Assembly (NCBI RefSeq): GCF_009910675.1
Contig: NZ_RSEJ01000018.1
Span: 124,001 to 188,000 of the forward strand
Length of the DNA stretch: 64,000 bases
Direction: 5' to 3'
DNA from: Photobacterium alginatilyticum
GTDB lineage: Bacteria > Pseudomonadota > Gammaproteobacteria > Enterobacterales > Vibrionaceae
Positions 1 to 8,886 of the stretch are shown here, piece after piece. Under the pieces are notes generated by a model. The model saw only the letters and a program-made list of their open reading frames with translations. It was not told the DNA's origin and ran no database searches. The position numbers and the translations under genes were made by a program. Numbering within the stretch: the first letter of the stretch is position 1; each line of letters starts with the position of its first letter.

Positions 1-1125
1 AAGCGTTGAGATAAACATCGCCAGTACCATTGGCCAAAGTGTATCTACACATAACATTGCAGCCAAAGCACTGACACCTGCCCCGACGGCATACTGCACA
101 GCCCCCAGCAACGCCGACGCAACACCGGCATTATGGGAAAAATACCGCATGAAACAGGCACTGGAGTTAGACATAATGCCGCCATTTGCAGCAATTGAAA
201 TAACAAAACCAGCTGCTGCAAACCAAAGATTTTCTGGCGCAATAACCAGGGAACTGACAAGAATCGCACCGCCAAGCACCTGCATACCCAGAAAAGCTTT
301 TAACAAAGTGGCTGGCTCGTAAGCTCTCAACAACAAACTATTGGTACGGTTAACTATCACAATACCAATAACATTGGCGATAAATAATCCGGAGAAGAGC
401 TCCACACTTACGTCGAAATACTCGATATAGGCAAACGGTGCATTGGTAATAAAGGTCATCAATACCGCATAGCCAAATGCCTGTGCCAACAAGTACCCCA
501 GTGCTCGCCGCTCCTTGATAACTGAAGAATACCCCCCTTTCTTTTTCTCTGCTTTCGCCAACTTGTTTGTTTTGGGCATTACCATCACAGCCCCAAAGGA
601 GACAACAACCGCAATCACACTGAGCATGATAAATATCCAGTGCCAGCCTAATGTTTTGAGTATCACCGTACCGACAGTCGGTGCAATAGACGGTGCCAAC
701 ATCATGATCAGGGCAACCAGAGAGAACAACCGAGCCGCCTCTTTTCCTTCCGCATTATCTCGGATGGTTGCAGGAACCCCGACAACTGCAATCCCGCCAC
801 CAATAGACTGAACCACTCGCCATGCCCATAGCATTTCCATCGACTCCACCGTGGCAATCAGCAAGCTACCTATAGCAAAAATCAGCAAGCCCGCAACCAT
901 CACCGATCTGCGGCCAAACCGATCCGATAGCGGGCCGCCTATTAACTGCCCTATCGCCATACCCAGTACATAAATACTAACCGTCACTGACACCATAGAG
1001 ATATCAATCTGTAGGTCATCCGCCATTACGGGAATCGCAGGTAAATAGCTGTCTATCGCAAAGGGAGACATGGCGAAAACAGCCGCAAGCAAGATGATCA
1101 GCGACGTTGGCATTTTTTTATTCAT
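1..1125 (-). CDS. Bcr/CflA-family drug efflux MFS transporter (3' end cut by window edge)
   Basis: Reading leftward from the ATG at 1125, the frame stays open for 375 codons to the window edge. The N-terminus begins MNKKMPTSLIILLAAVFAMS, then a first helix and the motif SYLPAIP that marks the Bcr/CflA branch of the 12-helix drug:H+ antiporters. A loop with GGPLSDRFGRRS matches MFS motif A between helices 2 and 3. Such proteins sit in the inner membrane and export drugs or metabolites by proton antiport; the substrate here is unknown. The gene is divergent from a MarR-type regulator, with an operator-like palindrome array between them, so MarR control is likely. The last ~20-30 residues lie outside the window. 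Confidence 0.88.
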   Translation of the reverse strand, partial: MNKKMPTSLIILLAAVFAMSPFAIDSYLPAIPVMADDLQIDISMVSVTVSIYVLGMAIGQLIGGPLSDRFGRRSVMVAGLLIFAIGSLLIATVESMEMLWAWRVVQSIGGGIAVVGVPATIRDNAEGKEAARLFSLVALIMMLAPSIAPTVGTVILKTLGWHWIFIMLSVIAVVVSFGAVMVMPKTNKLAKAEKKKGGYSSVIKERRALGYLLAQAFGYAVLMTFITNAPFAYIEYFDVSVELFSGLFIANVIGIVIVNRTNSLLLRAYEPATLLKAFLGMQVLGGAILVSSLVIAPENLWFAAAGFVISIAANGGIMSNSSACFMRYFSHNAGVASALLGAVQYAVGAGVSALAAMLCVDTLWPMVLAMFISTL

Positions 1126-1140
1126 GAAAACCTCTTATTT

Positions 1141-1186
1141 ATCTTTCTAGAAAGATACTAGCTAGTAATTATCTTTCCAGCAAGAT
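1141..1186. promoter_or_regulatory. Palindrome array between exporter and marR (probable MarR operators)
   Basis: Positions 1141-1156 read ATCTTTCTAGAAAGAT, a perfect 16-bp palindrome. Positions 1171-1186 read ATCTTTCCAGCAAGAT, an imperfect copy exactly 30 bp (about three helical turns) further on. Between them 1156-1167 (TACTAGCTAGTA) is a second perfect palindrome. The array lies in the 92-bp gap between the divergent genes, where a MarR dimer would be expected to control both. Binding is inferred. Confidence 0.7.
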
Positions 1187-1217
1187 ATATTTAGACCTCC
1201 ACTGGAGAGGGTAAGTC

Positions 1218-1709
1218 ATGAGCAAGCAAGAAACAGTCGCTAACATATTGAAGAAAATCGAAGATAACTGGCCTCAGTCTGCTGAAAAATGTTCTCCGGC
1301 GATCCTTCGTCTCCACCGCATTCATGACTATCATCAGCAGGATTTGATCGGAATCCTCGATCAATATGATCTTCAACGGGCTGATTTCAGCGTATTGGCA
1401 GCACTTCGCCGACAGGGAGAGCCTTGCTGCTTATCCCCTACCGAACTCTACCGTTCTATGCTTTTCAGCTCCGGCGGACTGACAAAAGTGCTCAGCCGTA
1501 TCACCACGCTGGGGCTTATTGAGCGACTCGACAACCCGGAAGACAAACGCAGCAAATTAGTCAAACTGACGGAAAAGGGAAAAGAGCTGATCGACAGAAT
1601 CATTCACCAGCTACACAACCATGAGCAAGAGTTCGTCTCTGTTTTGTCGGAAAAGGAACAGGAGCAACTCAACTCGCTATTGGAAAAGTTACTTACAGGC
1701 AGGGAATAA
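1218..1709 (+). CDS. MarR-family transcriptional regulator
   Basis: A 163-residue protein with the MarR winged-helix layout. Helical dimerisation segments lie at about residues 20-55 and 125-160. A winged HTH at roughly 55-120 includes the recognition region SSGGLTKVLSRITTLGLIER, followed by the wing DNPEDKRSKLVKLTEKG, whose D..D.R.K pattern is the family hallmark. The ATG follows a GGAGAGGG ribosome-binding sequence. It is divergent from the Bcr/CflA exporter and is probably its ligand-responsive repressor, acting at the palindromes at 1141-1186. The ligand is not predictable. Confidence 0.9.
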   Translation: MSKQETVANILKKIEDNWPQSAEKCSPAILRLHRIHDYHQQDLIGILDQYDLQRADFSVLAALRRQGEPCCLSPTELYRSMLFSSGGLTKVLSRITTLGLIERLDNPEDKRSKLVKLTEKGKELIDRIIHQLHNHEQEFVSVLSEKEQEQLNSLLEKLLTGRE

Positions 1710-1755
1710 ATCTGTTATCTGAAAACAGCTCTGTCTAAAACTAGCTAGAGTGAGG

Positions 1756-1857
1756 CAGGTTTATCAAACCTGAATTAGGTTCGAAGACTAACCATAAAAA
1801 ACAGGTCTGAAACTCAGACCTGCCTATTGTTTCTTACAGCTGTATTGGCCGCTGTAA
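1756..1857. terminator. Cluster of three hairpins between convergent genes
   Basis: Three inverted repeats lie between the convergent marR and RidA genes: CAGGTTT/AAACCTG (1756-1772), CAGGTCTGA/TCAGACCTG (1802-1822) and TTACAGC/GCTGTAA (1834-1857). The middle hairpin is flanked by an A-run on its left (1796-1801), so it would work best as a leftward terminator for the RidA gene. The first two share the CAGGT arm sequence. Terminator function is inferred. Confidence 0.5.
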
Positions 1858-1877
1858 GTGCATCAAAATGGTGATGC

Positions 1878-2225
1878 TTATTTCTCTGCAGCTACGACAG
1901 AGATTTCAACCAACAGTGCGTCACGAGCCATGCTCGCTTCAACACATGCACGAGCCGGGGCGTGACCTTCTGGTACCCAGTTGTCCCAAACTTCGTTCAT
2001 TTCAGCGAAGTCTTTCATATCTTTGATATAGATAGTGGCTGAAAGCATGTGCTCTTTGTCACTACCAGCCTGTTCAAGCAAGGCTTCTACTTTGTCCAGC
2101 ATTGTTGCTGTTTGTTCCTTGATACCTTGCGTGGCATCAGCACACACTTGGCCACAAAGATAAATAGTGCCGTTGTGCTTAACAATACGGCTCATGCGTT
2201 GCTTGGTTTCCAGACGTTCGATCAT
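1878..2225 (-). CDS. RidA (YjgF/YER057c) family protein
   Basis: A 115-residue protein of the usual RidA length. The conserved C-terminal segment [13 protein letters not shown] contains the arginine that binds the substrate carboxylate in deaminating members. Family members hydrolyse reactive enamine/imine intermediates such as 2-aminoacrylate in the cytosol; this subgroup may have another substrate. The start is placed at [10 protein letters not shown] because AAAAAGGCG precedes it. The longer frame from 2285 has an implausible Cys-rich leader. It is a single gene convergent with marR. Confidence 0.85.
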   Translation of the reverse strand: MIERLETKQRMSRIVKHNGTIYLCGQVCADATQGIKEQTATMLDKVEALLEQAGSDKEHMLSATIYIKDMKDFAEMNEVWDNWVPEGHAPARACVEASMARDALLVEISVVAAEK

Positions 2226-2369
2226 ACTATCGCCTTTTTCATTATAAGGATAACAGCCCAGGGTATGGGCGAAGAGAAGGCACATTTTAGTCCTAATCGC
2301 TCCGAGTTGAAACCGGTATAACTGTGCTTATTGACAATAAATTAAGGCTCACCATCACAGATTTTATTC

Positions 2370-2400
2370 AAAAAAGCGCCGGAACAATGTCCGGCACTTT
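2370..2400 (-). terminator. Rho-independent terminator for the EamA gene/small ORF
   Basis: On the minus strand the stem GCCGGA...TCCGGC (2378-2395) is followed by a run of six T (complement of 2370-2377). It lies about 25 bp beyond the stop of the 25-codon ORF at 2419-2496. Confidence 0.7.
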
Positions 2401-2418
2401 GTTCGATCACGTCAACCT

Positions 2419-2496
2419 TTAATGCGGGTAAGCATTTACCGGAACCGCACGCCCAAATGCCACCGTTTGCCCGGAATAAGTGGTTTGTTCAACCAT
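2419..2496 (-). CDS. Possible 25-residue small protein downstream of the EamA exporter
   Basis: Starting 14 nt after the exporter stop, a 25-codon ORF begins MVEQTTYSGQTVAFGRAVPV and ends VNAYPH. It is preceded by AAAAGG at a good distance from the ATG and followed directly by a terminator, so it would be the second gene of a two-gene transcript. No family is recognised and there is no membrane segment. It could be chance or a truncated coding remnant. Confidence 0.35.
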   Translation of the reverse strand: MVEQTTYSGQTVAFGRAVPVNAYPH

Positions 2497-2510
2497 AGAA
2501 CCTTTTCATT

Positions 2511-3410
2511 TTATTGCGCTGGGTTTGCTAGCGACTTGGTAGTCACTCGGCTTACGTTTGATGCAGGCTTAACGATTAGACCAATCCCGACAAGAAACAG
2601 TACACAAGCAACAACTTGTGCAACACTCAACACTTCATCATACATAAAGTAACCGGAAATCAAGGCAAACAAAGGGACCAGCAAAGTCAGCGGTGCCGTT
2701 GTACTCAGCGGATAACGAATCAGTAGTCGATTCCATACCCAATAGCCAAACAATGTAGTTGGATATGCCTGAAAGACAACCGCTATTGTCGTGTTCACAT
2801 CCCAACTATCGAATGCATGCATTGCTATGTTTGGCCCGTAAAGACTTATGGCAAAAAGAACCAAAGGGATAGGCGCAAATAGCATTCCCCACACGTTAAA
2901 CGCGAATGCCTGAGTGGTTTTCGACGCTTTTACGATCATGCCCATAACTGTCCAGCAAGCAGCGGCGATCATGATAAACATCAAACCCTGCACGGTAATA
3001 TTGCCATTGGTCGCAGACACCAATACCAAAAGAGCAACGAGCGAAGTCGCTGCTCCAATGACTTTGCGCTTTGAAGCGAGTTCCTTATGAATAAATACCC
3101 CTACTGCCATGCTAATTAGCGCGTTAGATGAAAGCAGTACAGAAGATATGCCTGAAGAGAGACCTGCAGTAATTGACCAAGAAGCCATACCCCATATCCC
3201 TACGCCAAACACTAAGCCGTAGCCAAACAAATAGCGCCAAGCAACATTCGGCCTTCGAATAAAGAATATTGCTGGTACCACTGCCAAAGTAAATCGGGCT
3301 GCTGTCGCCAATAATGGGTGCACTTCAGTAATCCCCAGTTTGATCATCGAGAAATTGAATCCCCAAATTGCCATAACAAAAATCGCCAAAAATAAATCGT
3401 TTCTTATCAT
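2511..3410 (-). CDS. EamA-family (DMT superfamily) transporter
   Basis: A 299-residue inner-membrane protein with ten predicted helices in two EamA halves (about residues 5-135 and 145-285). The first helix contains AIWGFNFSMIKLG, and the second half contains LFGYWVWNRLLIRYPLSTTA, typical of YedA/RhaT-like metabolite exporters. The start has a strong GGAGG ribosome-binding site at 6 nt. It is divergent from a MocR-type regulator, a common pairing in which the regulator controls the exporter. The substrate is unknown; amino acids or related metabolites are plausible from family knowledge. Confidence 0.87.
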   Translation of the reverse strand: MIRNDLFLAIFVMAIWGFNFSMIKLGITEVHPLLATAARFTLAVVPAIFFIRRPNVAWRYLFGYGLVFGVGIWGMASWSITAGLSSGISSVLLSSNALISMAVGVFIHKELASKRKVIGAATSLVALLVLVSATNGNITVQGLMFIMIAAACWTVMGMIVKASKTTQAFAFNVWGMLFAPIPLVLFAISLYGPNIAMHAFDSWDVNTTIAVVFQAYPTTLFGYWVWNRLLIRYPLSTTAPLTLLVPLFALISGYFMYDEVLSVAQVVACVLFLVGIGLIVKPASNVSRVTTKSLANPAQ

Positions 3411-3448
3411 AACTGTCCTCCCTTTTGCTTGAAAAATAGTATTACCTG

Positions 3449-3500
3449 AGTACAGTTACCGGTACAGATACAATCTTTCATACAAAAAGCAGTACAGTTA
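3449..3500. promoter_or_regulatory. Direct repeats in the EamA/MocR intergenic region
   Basis: Three copies of a GTACAG-based 10-mer occur in the same orientation: AGTACAGTTA (3449-3458), GGTACAGATA (3461-3470) and AGTACAGTTA (3491-3500). MocR regulators such as GabR and PdxR bind direct repeats in divergent promoters, so these are candidate sites for the adjacent regulator. Confidence 0.5.
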
Positions 3501-3506
3501 TAGCCT

Positions 3507-4889
3507 ATGAGTATGTACAAGACGATGGCAAGTCAGTTTATACGTGAAATTGAAGCGGGTAAGCTGACTGAAGGAAGTCGTATGCCTTCATTACGACAGC
3601 TCTCAAAGCAGCAAGCAGTGAGTATGTCGACAGCTGTCAGTTGCTATCAAGAGCTTGAATCCCAAGGATGGATCCATGCGCGCCCTCAAGCGGGGTATTA
3701 CGTTTCTCCACGAAAAAGTAAACATAACACACCTGAGTGGGCGCGCTTTGTTAGTAAGGTTTCTAAGGTCAATCAAAGCTTCACTATTAACTCACAACAT
3801 AACGGACCACTTGGGGTTTCAAGTACAGATATCGACGAGATGTCGCTTAATGAACTAGAACGTAGTTTTCGTAGAGCAAGCAAGCGGCTAGGCAGTCGAC
3901 TCAATCAATACCCAAATACTCAAGGCGAGCCTTTACTACGTAATGCATTAAGTGTTCATTTTGCAAAACTTGGGCTGCATTTAAACCCAGATGAGTTGGT
4001 CATTACGTCAGGGTGTATGCCTGCCATCAAAGCAGCACTTGAGTCCTGTACTCAAGTGGGCGACGCAATTGCAATTAGCTCACCTTGCTTTAGTGGCATT
4101 TTAGATTTACTTGGGAAAATGGGGCGTAACATTGTAGAGATCCCATCTCTGGACGACGGAATAGACCTCCCCCAATTGGAACTGCACTTACAACAAGGGA
4201 GCGTTAAGGCCGGCATCTTCTGTACTTCGCACATGAATCCTCAAGGTATCACCATGTCTGTTCAACAGAAGCAAAAACTGGCTGAGATAGCAAATCGCTA
4301 CCAAGTTCCGATGATTGAGGATGACGTCTACCTAGAGCTCTCCTACTCAGAACACACCCCGTTACCCTCGAAGTATTACGACCAAGGTGGTTACATTCTC
4401 TGGTGTGGGTCTGTATCTAAAAGCTTATCACCCAGCTATCGTCTGGGGTGGTGTTTGCCGGGTCGATACATAGAGCACTATCGCCAGCAACATACGGCTT
4501 CTTACTTTGGTGTTTCACTCCCCATTCAGCTAGCAGTGGCTGATTATATTGAATCAGGTAACTATGCCAAACAACTGAAACGACGTCGCAGCAAGTTGCT
4601 TAACTTAAGGCAATCGTATCTCAGTTTTTTGTCTGAACGCTTGCCTGATAAAGTCAACATTAGCCATCCACAGGGAGGGATGGTTCTCTGGCTGCAGGTT
4701 CCTGAACTCAATGTAGCCAAGTTCACTGCACTTATCGAAAATAATAATCTTGATATTCGTTTGGGCCAGCTATTTAGTACTTTGTCGCTCTACAATAACT
4801 GTTTAAGGATAAATATCGGATTTAAGCTAACAAAAGATGTGCAGAATGAGTTGAATCTGTTGATAGGCGCTATAAAACAATCGAGTTAA
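3507..4889 (+). CDS. MocR-type (GntR HTH + aminotransferase-like) transcriptional regulator
   Basis: A 460-residue chimeric regulator. An N-terminal GntR winged HTH (residues ~1-70) contains the typical segment SRMPSLRQLSKQQAVS. A fold-type I aminotransferase-like domain (~110-455) follows, with a probable PLP-binding lysine in CGSVSKSLSPSYRLGW and the preceding PMIEDDVYLELSY segment that contacts the cofactor. Family members use PLP or a PLP-amino acid adduct as effector, usually without catalysing transamination. It is divergent from the EamA exporter, whose expression it probably controls through the direct repeats between them. The ribosome-binding site is weak. Confidence 0.9.
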   Translation: MSMYKTMASQFIREIEAGKLTEGSRMPSLRQLSKQQAVSMSTAVSCYQELESQGWIHARPQAGYYVSPRKSKHNTPEWARFVSKVSKVNQSFTINSQHNGPLGVSSTDIDEMSLNELERSFRRASKRLGSRLNQYPNTQGEPLLRNALSVHFAKLGLHLNPDELVITSGCMPAIKAALESCTQVGDAIAISSPCFSGILDLLGKMGRNIVEIPSLDDGIDLPQLELHLQQGSVKAGIFCTSHMNPQGITMSVQQKQKLAEIANRYQVPMIEDDVYLELSYSEHTPLPSKYYDQGGYILWCGSVSKSLSPSYRLGWCLPGRYIEHYRQQHTASYFGVSLPIQLAVADYIESGNYAKQLKRRRSKLLNLRQSYLSFLSERLPDKVNISHPQGGMVLWLQVPELNVAKFTALIENNNLDIRLGQLFSTLSLYNNCLRINIGFKLTKDVQNELNLLIGAIKQSS

Positions 4890-5017
4890 AAGGCGCAGAA
4901 GCCTTATATAAAGCACTTCGTCTTTCTTAATGCTTTCTGGTCTGCTCTCAGACGTTATCAGTCGACATAGAGCCTTGCAGCCAAAGGATTTGTTCAGATT
5001 CGCAAGAGGATGAACAA

Positions 5018-5884
5018 CTATTCGTCAAATCTAATGGGAGTATCAGTCAATTTAGCAATTAGGCCACCGACTCGATTTCGCATCTCACGCCTATCCACAA
5101 TCATATCGATAGCGCCGTGCTCTAAAAGGAACTCACTTCGCTGAAAGCCTTCAGGCAATTTCTCTCGAACGGTTTGCTCTATAACGCGTCGCCCAGCAAA
5201 CCCAATAATTGCGTTCGGCTCGCCGATGTTAATATCTCCTAGCATGGCTAGACTAGCTGATACGCCGCCTAGTGTTTGGTCTGTTAATACCGATATAAAC
5301 GGGAGCCCTTCACAGGATAAACGATTTAACGCAGCGCTGGTTTTTGACATTTGCATTAATGACATAAGCGATTCTTGCATGCGAGCACCACCACTGGCTG
5401 AAAAGCAAACTAACCCACAATTTGCATCAATCGCGACTTCAACTGCACGAACAAAACGGGCACCGACAACAGAGCCCATTGAGCCAGCCATAAAAGAAAA
5501 TTCGAATGCACAGGCAACAACAGGTAAACCCAGCAACTTGCCTTTCATCGCAACTAAGGCATCCTTTTCGCCTGTACTTTTCTGGGCTATAGCAAGGCGT
5601 TCCTTGTAGCGTTTCAGATCCTTAAAATTCAGTAAGTCTTTAGGCTCATGCTCACTGGCAATCTCAATGCGCTCTTTCTTATCCAAAAAGCTATCTAAAC
5701 GGCTGCGTGCCGCCATCCTCATATGGTGTCTGCATTTCGGACACACCGCCAGATTCTCCTCAAGAGTGATGCGGTAAAGGGTTTGGCTACATGAAGGGCA
5801 TTTAGTCCATACACCATCTGGAATCTTCGCTTTACGTTTGCTGACTACATTCTTCTTATCTAATAGTCTTTCTAACCAACTCAT
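5018..5884 (-). CDS. accD: Acetyl-CoA carboxylase carboxyltransferase beta subunit, stand-alone paralogue-like copy
   Basis: A 288-residue AccD homologue. The N-terminal zinc ribbon has Cys29, Cys32, Cys48 and Cys51; the carboxyltransferase domain follows, with [15 protein letters not shown] and the oxyanion segment SASGGARMQ. AccD pairs with AccA and moves the carboxyl group from biotin-BCCP to acetyl-CoA. It lacks the usual truA/folC neighbours and instead faces a LysR gene, which suggests an extra copy. Family-conserved TDPTMGG reads TDQTLGG here, so E. coli positions 201 and 203 are Gln and Leu, and IGFAGPR reads IGFAGRR. Met203-to-Leu is the change I recall from the andrimid self-resistance protein AdmT. 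The start MSWLERLL follows AAGG; an upstream TTG is less likely. That it is a second copy is inferred, since the rest of the genome is not visible. Confidence 0.9.
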   Translation of the reverse strand: MSWLERLLDKKNVVSKRKAKIPDGVWTKCPSCSQTLYRITLEENLAVCPKCRHHMRMAARSRLDSFLDKKERIEIASEHEPKDLLNFKDLKRYKERLAIAQKSTGEKDALVAMKGKLLGLPVVACAFEFSFMAGSMGSVVGARFVRAVEVAIDANCGLVCFSASGGARMQESLMSLMQMSKTSAALNRLSCEGLPFISVLTDQTLGGVSASLAMLGDINIGEPNAIIGFAGRRVIEQTVREKLPEGFQRSEFLLEHGAIDMIVDRREMRNRVGGLIAKLTDTPIRFDE

Positions 5885-5994
5885 GGGGGAAACCTTGTGC
5901 AATTAACTTTAGTCAGCAATATTGTATAAGCCTATTGTTGGGAATAAAGTGCTATTATTTGGCCTCATAATCCAACCCAGTGGGATAATAGTAA

Positions 5995-6900
5995 ATGCTT
6001 GATAAGATTGACCAGCAGTGGCTTAAAAGCTTTCATTGTGTCTATGAGAACAACAGCTTTAAACGGGCTGCGGAATTTCTAGGTTTACCGACATCAAATG
6101 TCAGTCGCCATATCGCTTTACTTGAAGAACGTCTGGATACTCGACTTTTTGACAGAACCACACGCCGAATTTCTCCGACTGATGCAGGGGAACACCTCTT
6201 TTTGCGCACACAACCATTGCTGGACAAGCTAAATGATGCACTGGAGGAGGTGACGCAACACTCTAAAGAAGTCATGGGACAACTTAGAGTCTTAATGCCA
6301 GACTCACCAGCTTTAGCCCAAGCAGTGGTCTCTTTTTGTACCCAACATCCTTCAATTTCATTATGTTGTGATACAAGCATCAGCCCTAAGGAGGATTTGC
6401 TTGATGGGTTTGACGTCATTCTAAGCTTCCACCGTGGAAAGCTCGAAGACAATAATTGGGTTGCTAAAGAGATTAAGCGCTGGCCAAGTTCTGTTGTAGG
6501 ATCCCCTCAGCTTCTGCGCACGTCTCCCAAACCTTTTCAGATTACCGATTTGAAGCACGTTCCGTGCATCAATAGCTTTACCGCATTAAATGGAACGCCA
6601 TGGGTTTTCAAAAATGCTAGAGGTGGGCTTATAACTCAAAAGGTACAGTCTTCATTTAAGGTCAACAGTGGACACCTTGCCAAGTCAGGCGCATTAGCTG
6701 GTTTGGGGCTAGCGATACTACCAACCGAATCATGTCGTGATGAGATAAATTCTGGCACTCTGGAAATCGTAGAATTGGAATACGAGCCTGAAGACTTAGT
6801 TTTATATGTCTTTTACACTTCCAGAAAGCATTTAGCAAAAAAGATCCCAATGTTCATCGAACACTTACAGCGCCAAGTGAATATAGATACAAGTACCTAG
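5995..6900 (+). CDS. LysR-family transcriptional regulator divergent from accD paralogue
   Basis: A 301-residue LysR protein. The N-terminal winged HTH (residues ~8-65) contains SFKRAAEFLGLPTSNVSRHI, and a substrate-binding domain (~90-290) follows. The type resembles the group that controls neighbouring divergent genes. Only 110 bp separates it from the accD-like gene, so it is the likely regulator of that gene. No co-transcribed partner follows; a 204-bp gap precedes the next gene. Confidence 0.88.
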   Translation: MLDKIDQQWLKSFHCVYENNSFKRAAEFLGLPTSNVSRHIALLEERLDTRLFDRTTRRISPTDAGEHLFLRTQPLLDKLNDALEEVTQHSKEVMGQLRVLMPDSPALAQAVVSFCTQHPSISLCCDTSISPKEDLLDGFDVILSFHRGKLEDNNWVAKEIKRWPSSVVGSPQLLRTSPKPFQITDLKHVPCINSFTALNGTPWVFKNARGGLITQKVQSSFKVNSGHLAKSGALAGLGLAILPTESCRDEINSGTLEIVELEYEPEDLVLYVFYTSRKHLAKKIPMFIEHLQRQVNIDTST

Positions 6901-7104
6901 ATACCATAAGTACAAGTATGCCAAACCTCTCTCGTCCAACTTGATAAAGGAATCTGACCTAACTTGTTTCGGGACAGAAGTGATTTAAGGCAATCAGTCA
7001 GATCTAGTCACTTATAACAAAGAGCAATTTTGTACAAACGCATTCGCCATCACTTCGTTATACTCATCGATAGAAAGCGTAACAGGCGATGGAGAGAGCA
7101 ATAA

Positions 7105-7959
7105 ATGGATTCAAAGAAGAAGCAATCGCCGAAAAAGGAAAGGGCTACCTATAGTATTGCCGATGAGCTGGGCGGCATTGATCTGCTTGATGCCGATTAT
7201 CATCGCCAGAACTTTTCGCGCCACAGCCATGAAGGCTACACCGTCGGTGTGATCGAAAACGGTGCCCAACAATTCTATCGAACCGGCGGTAACCATGTTG
7301 CGCCGCAAGGCAGTATCATCTTAGTTAATGCCGATGAAGTGCATAGCGGCCATTCTGCCACTGAAGGCGGCTGGTCATACAAGGCGATGTATCCCCTCCC
7401 CGATCAGTTTGAGACCATTAGCCACGAACTGGCTGCGGGGTTATCGAGTAACGGAGCACCGTATTTTCCCTCGCCGGTAGTTTATGATCCCGAGCTCGCC
7501 AGCCAGCTTCGTCTGGTCTTTGAAACGTTAGAGAAATCAGACAATCGCCTGCTGCGGGAGACCTTGCTTTACGGTGTAATGACCAAGCTAATGTGCAAGC
7601 ACGGCAAGCGACCCACCGCACCTCAGGATGTATCGAAGGCGCAGCGCCAGCTAAAACTGGTCAAAGAGTTTCTTGATGATTTCCCGAGCGCCGACATCTC
7701 CCTTCAGGAGCTGGCAAATCTGGCCTCATTCAGCCCTTATCACCTTGTGAGGGCATTTCAGAAGGAATATGGGTTCCCACCCCACGCCTACCAAATTCAG
7801 GCGCGGCTTCGGTTGGCAAAACAATTAATTCGACAAGGACACACCGTCTCGGATGCTGCACAAGAATCCGGTTTTCACGATCAAAGCCACCTCCATCGAC
7901 ATTTCAAAAAAGCCATGGGTATTACTCCCGGCCAGTTTGCCAAGCAAGTGGCTCGCTAG
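7105..7959 (+). CDS. AraC-family regulator of the azlCD genes
   Basis: A 284-residue AraC-type activator. A cupin-like effector domain lies at about residues 25-160, with the conserved NFSRHSHEGYTVGVIE segment. Two C-terminal HTH motifs (~185-280) contain ISLQELANLASFSPYHLVRA and VSDAAQESGFHDQSHLHRHF. It lies 110 bp upstream of azlC on the same strand, an arrangement common for regulators of AzlCD-type branched-chain amino acid exporters. The effector is probably an amino acid (inferred). Confidence 0.88.
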   Translation: MDSKKKQSPKKERATYSIADELGGIDLLDADYHRQNFSRHSHEGYTVGVIENGAQQFYRTGGNHVAPQGSIILVNADEVHSGHSATEGGWSYKAMYPLPDQFETISHELAAGLSSNGAPYFPSPVVYDPELASQLRLVFETLEKSDNRLLRETLLYGVMTKLMCKHGKRPTAPQDVSKAQRQLKLVKEFLDDFPSADISLQELANLASFSPYHLVRAFQKEYGFPPHAYQIQARLRLAKQLIRQGHTVSDAAQESGFHDQSHLHRHFKKAMGITPGQFAKQVAR

Positions 7960-8070
7960 TCAGCACACTGCATCGTTATTGCTCCTTCTATTGAGCAATA
8001 ACGTACAAGTTTGTATCGTGGTTAATTCTTAAAGTAAAAGGCATGACTGATAACAAAGAAGAAACACGCA

Positions 8071-8886
8071 ATGCAAGCATCTATCACAACCGAAACTAAT
8101 GACAGAGGCGTTTCTGACAGAACAGAAGCCACTCATCAGAACATGACAGATAACAGTAACCAACAGCAGACATCACAGGAAAAGCGCACTCTATTCAGGC
8201 AAGGAGCACTGGCCGTCAGCCCGCTCTGCGTTGCGGTGATCCCATGGGGATTACTGGCCGGATCATTCGCGATTGATATCGGCCTTGACCCATTTCAGAG
8301 TCAGGCGCTCTCAGCCATTGTCTTTGCGGGCTCCGCCCAGCTAGTTGCGACGGGGTTACTGAAAGTAGGAGCCGGTCTGGCAACTATCTTGCTAACAACC
8401 CTGTTTATTACCTCGCGCCATCTGCTCTACAGCATCACAATGCGCGACAAGATCAGTTCGCTGCCGCTGAAATGGCGAATTGGCCTGGGATTTTTACTTA
8501 CCGATGAGCTGTTTGCCCTATGCGGCCACCAGTCTCCCAAGATATTCAATCGCTGGTACGCCCTAGGGGCCGGCCTGTGGTTTTACATCTGCTGGAACCT
8601 GGCTACGCTGGCAGGCATCGTTGCAGGTAAGTTCATCCCCAACCTCGACAGCCTCGGATTAGATTTTGCTATTGCGGCGACCTTCATTGCCCTTGTAGTC
8701 CCGACAGTCAAAAATGCTTCCGTTTTGGTTTCAGTGGTTGTTGCCTTGATCCTCTCTGTTGTATTGCAAGCCTATAACGTCGAAGGTGGATTAATGCTGG
8801 CAAGCCTGGCTGCAATGATCGCAGGTTATAGCTACGACAAATACGTGGGTAGTCCTATCGAAAAAGAAAAAGGAGAAGACGCATGA
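8071..8886 (+). CDS. azlC: AzlC-family branched-chain amino acid exporter, large subunit
   Basis: A 271-residue membrane protein of the AzlC/YgaZ family. A ~45-residue hydrophilic N-terminus is followed by five or more helices, with the family segments SAIVFAGSAQLVATGLL and TSRHLLYS. With AzlD it forms a two-component exporter for branched-chain amino acids or analogues. The start at 8071 follows AAGAAGAAA; the internal Met25 lacks a ribosome-binding site, so the longer form was kept. Its last four bases overlap the azlD start. Confidence 0.9.
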   Translation: MQASITTETNDRGVSDRTEATHQNMTDNSNQQQTSQEKRTLFRQGALAVSPLCVAVIPWGLLAGSFAIDIGLDPFQSQALSAIVFAGSAQLVATGLLKVGAGLATILLTTLFITSRHLLYSITMRDKISSLPLKWRIGLGFLLTDELFALCGHQSPKIFNRWYALGAGLWFYICWNLATLAGIVAGKFIPNLDSLGLDFAIAATFIALVVPTVKNASVLVSVVVALILSVVLQAYNVEGGLMLASLAAMIAGYSYDKYVGSPIEKEKGEDA

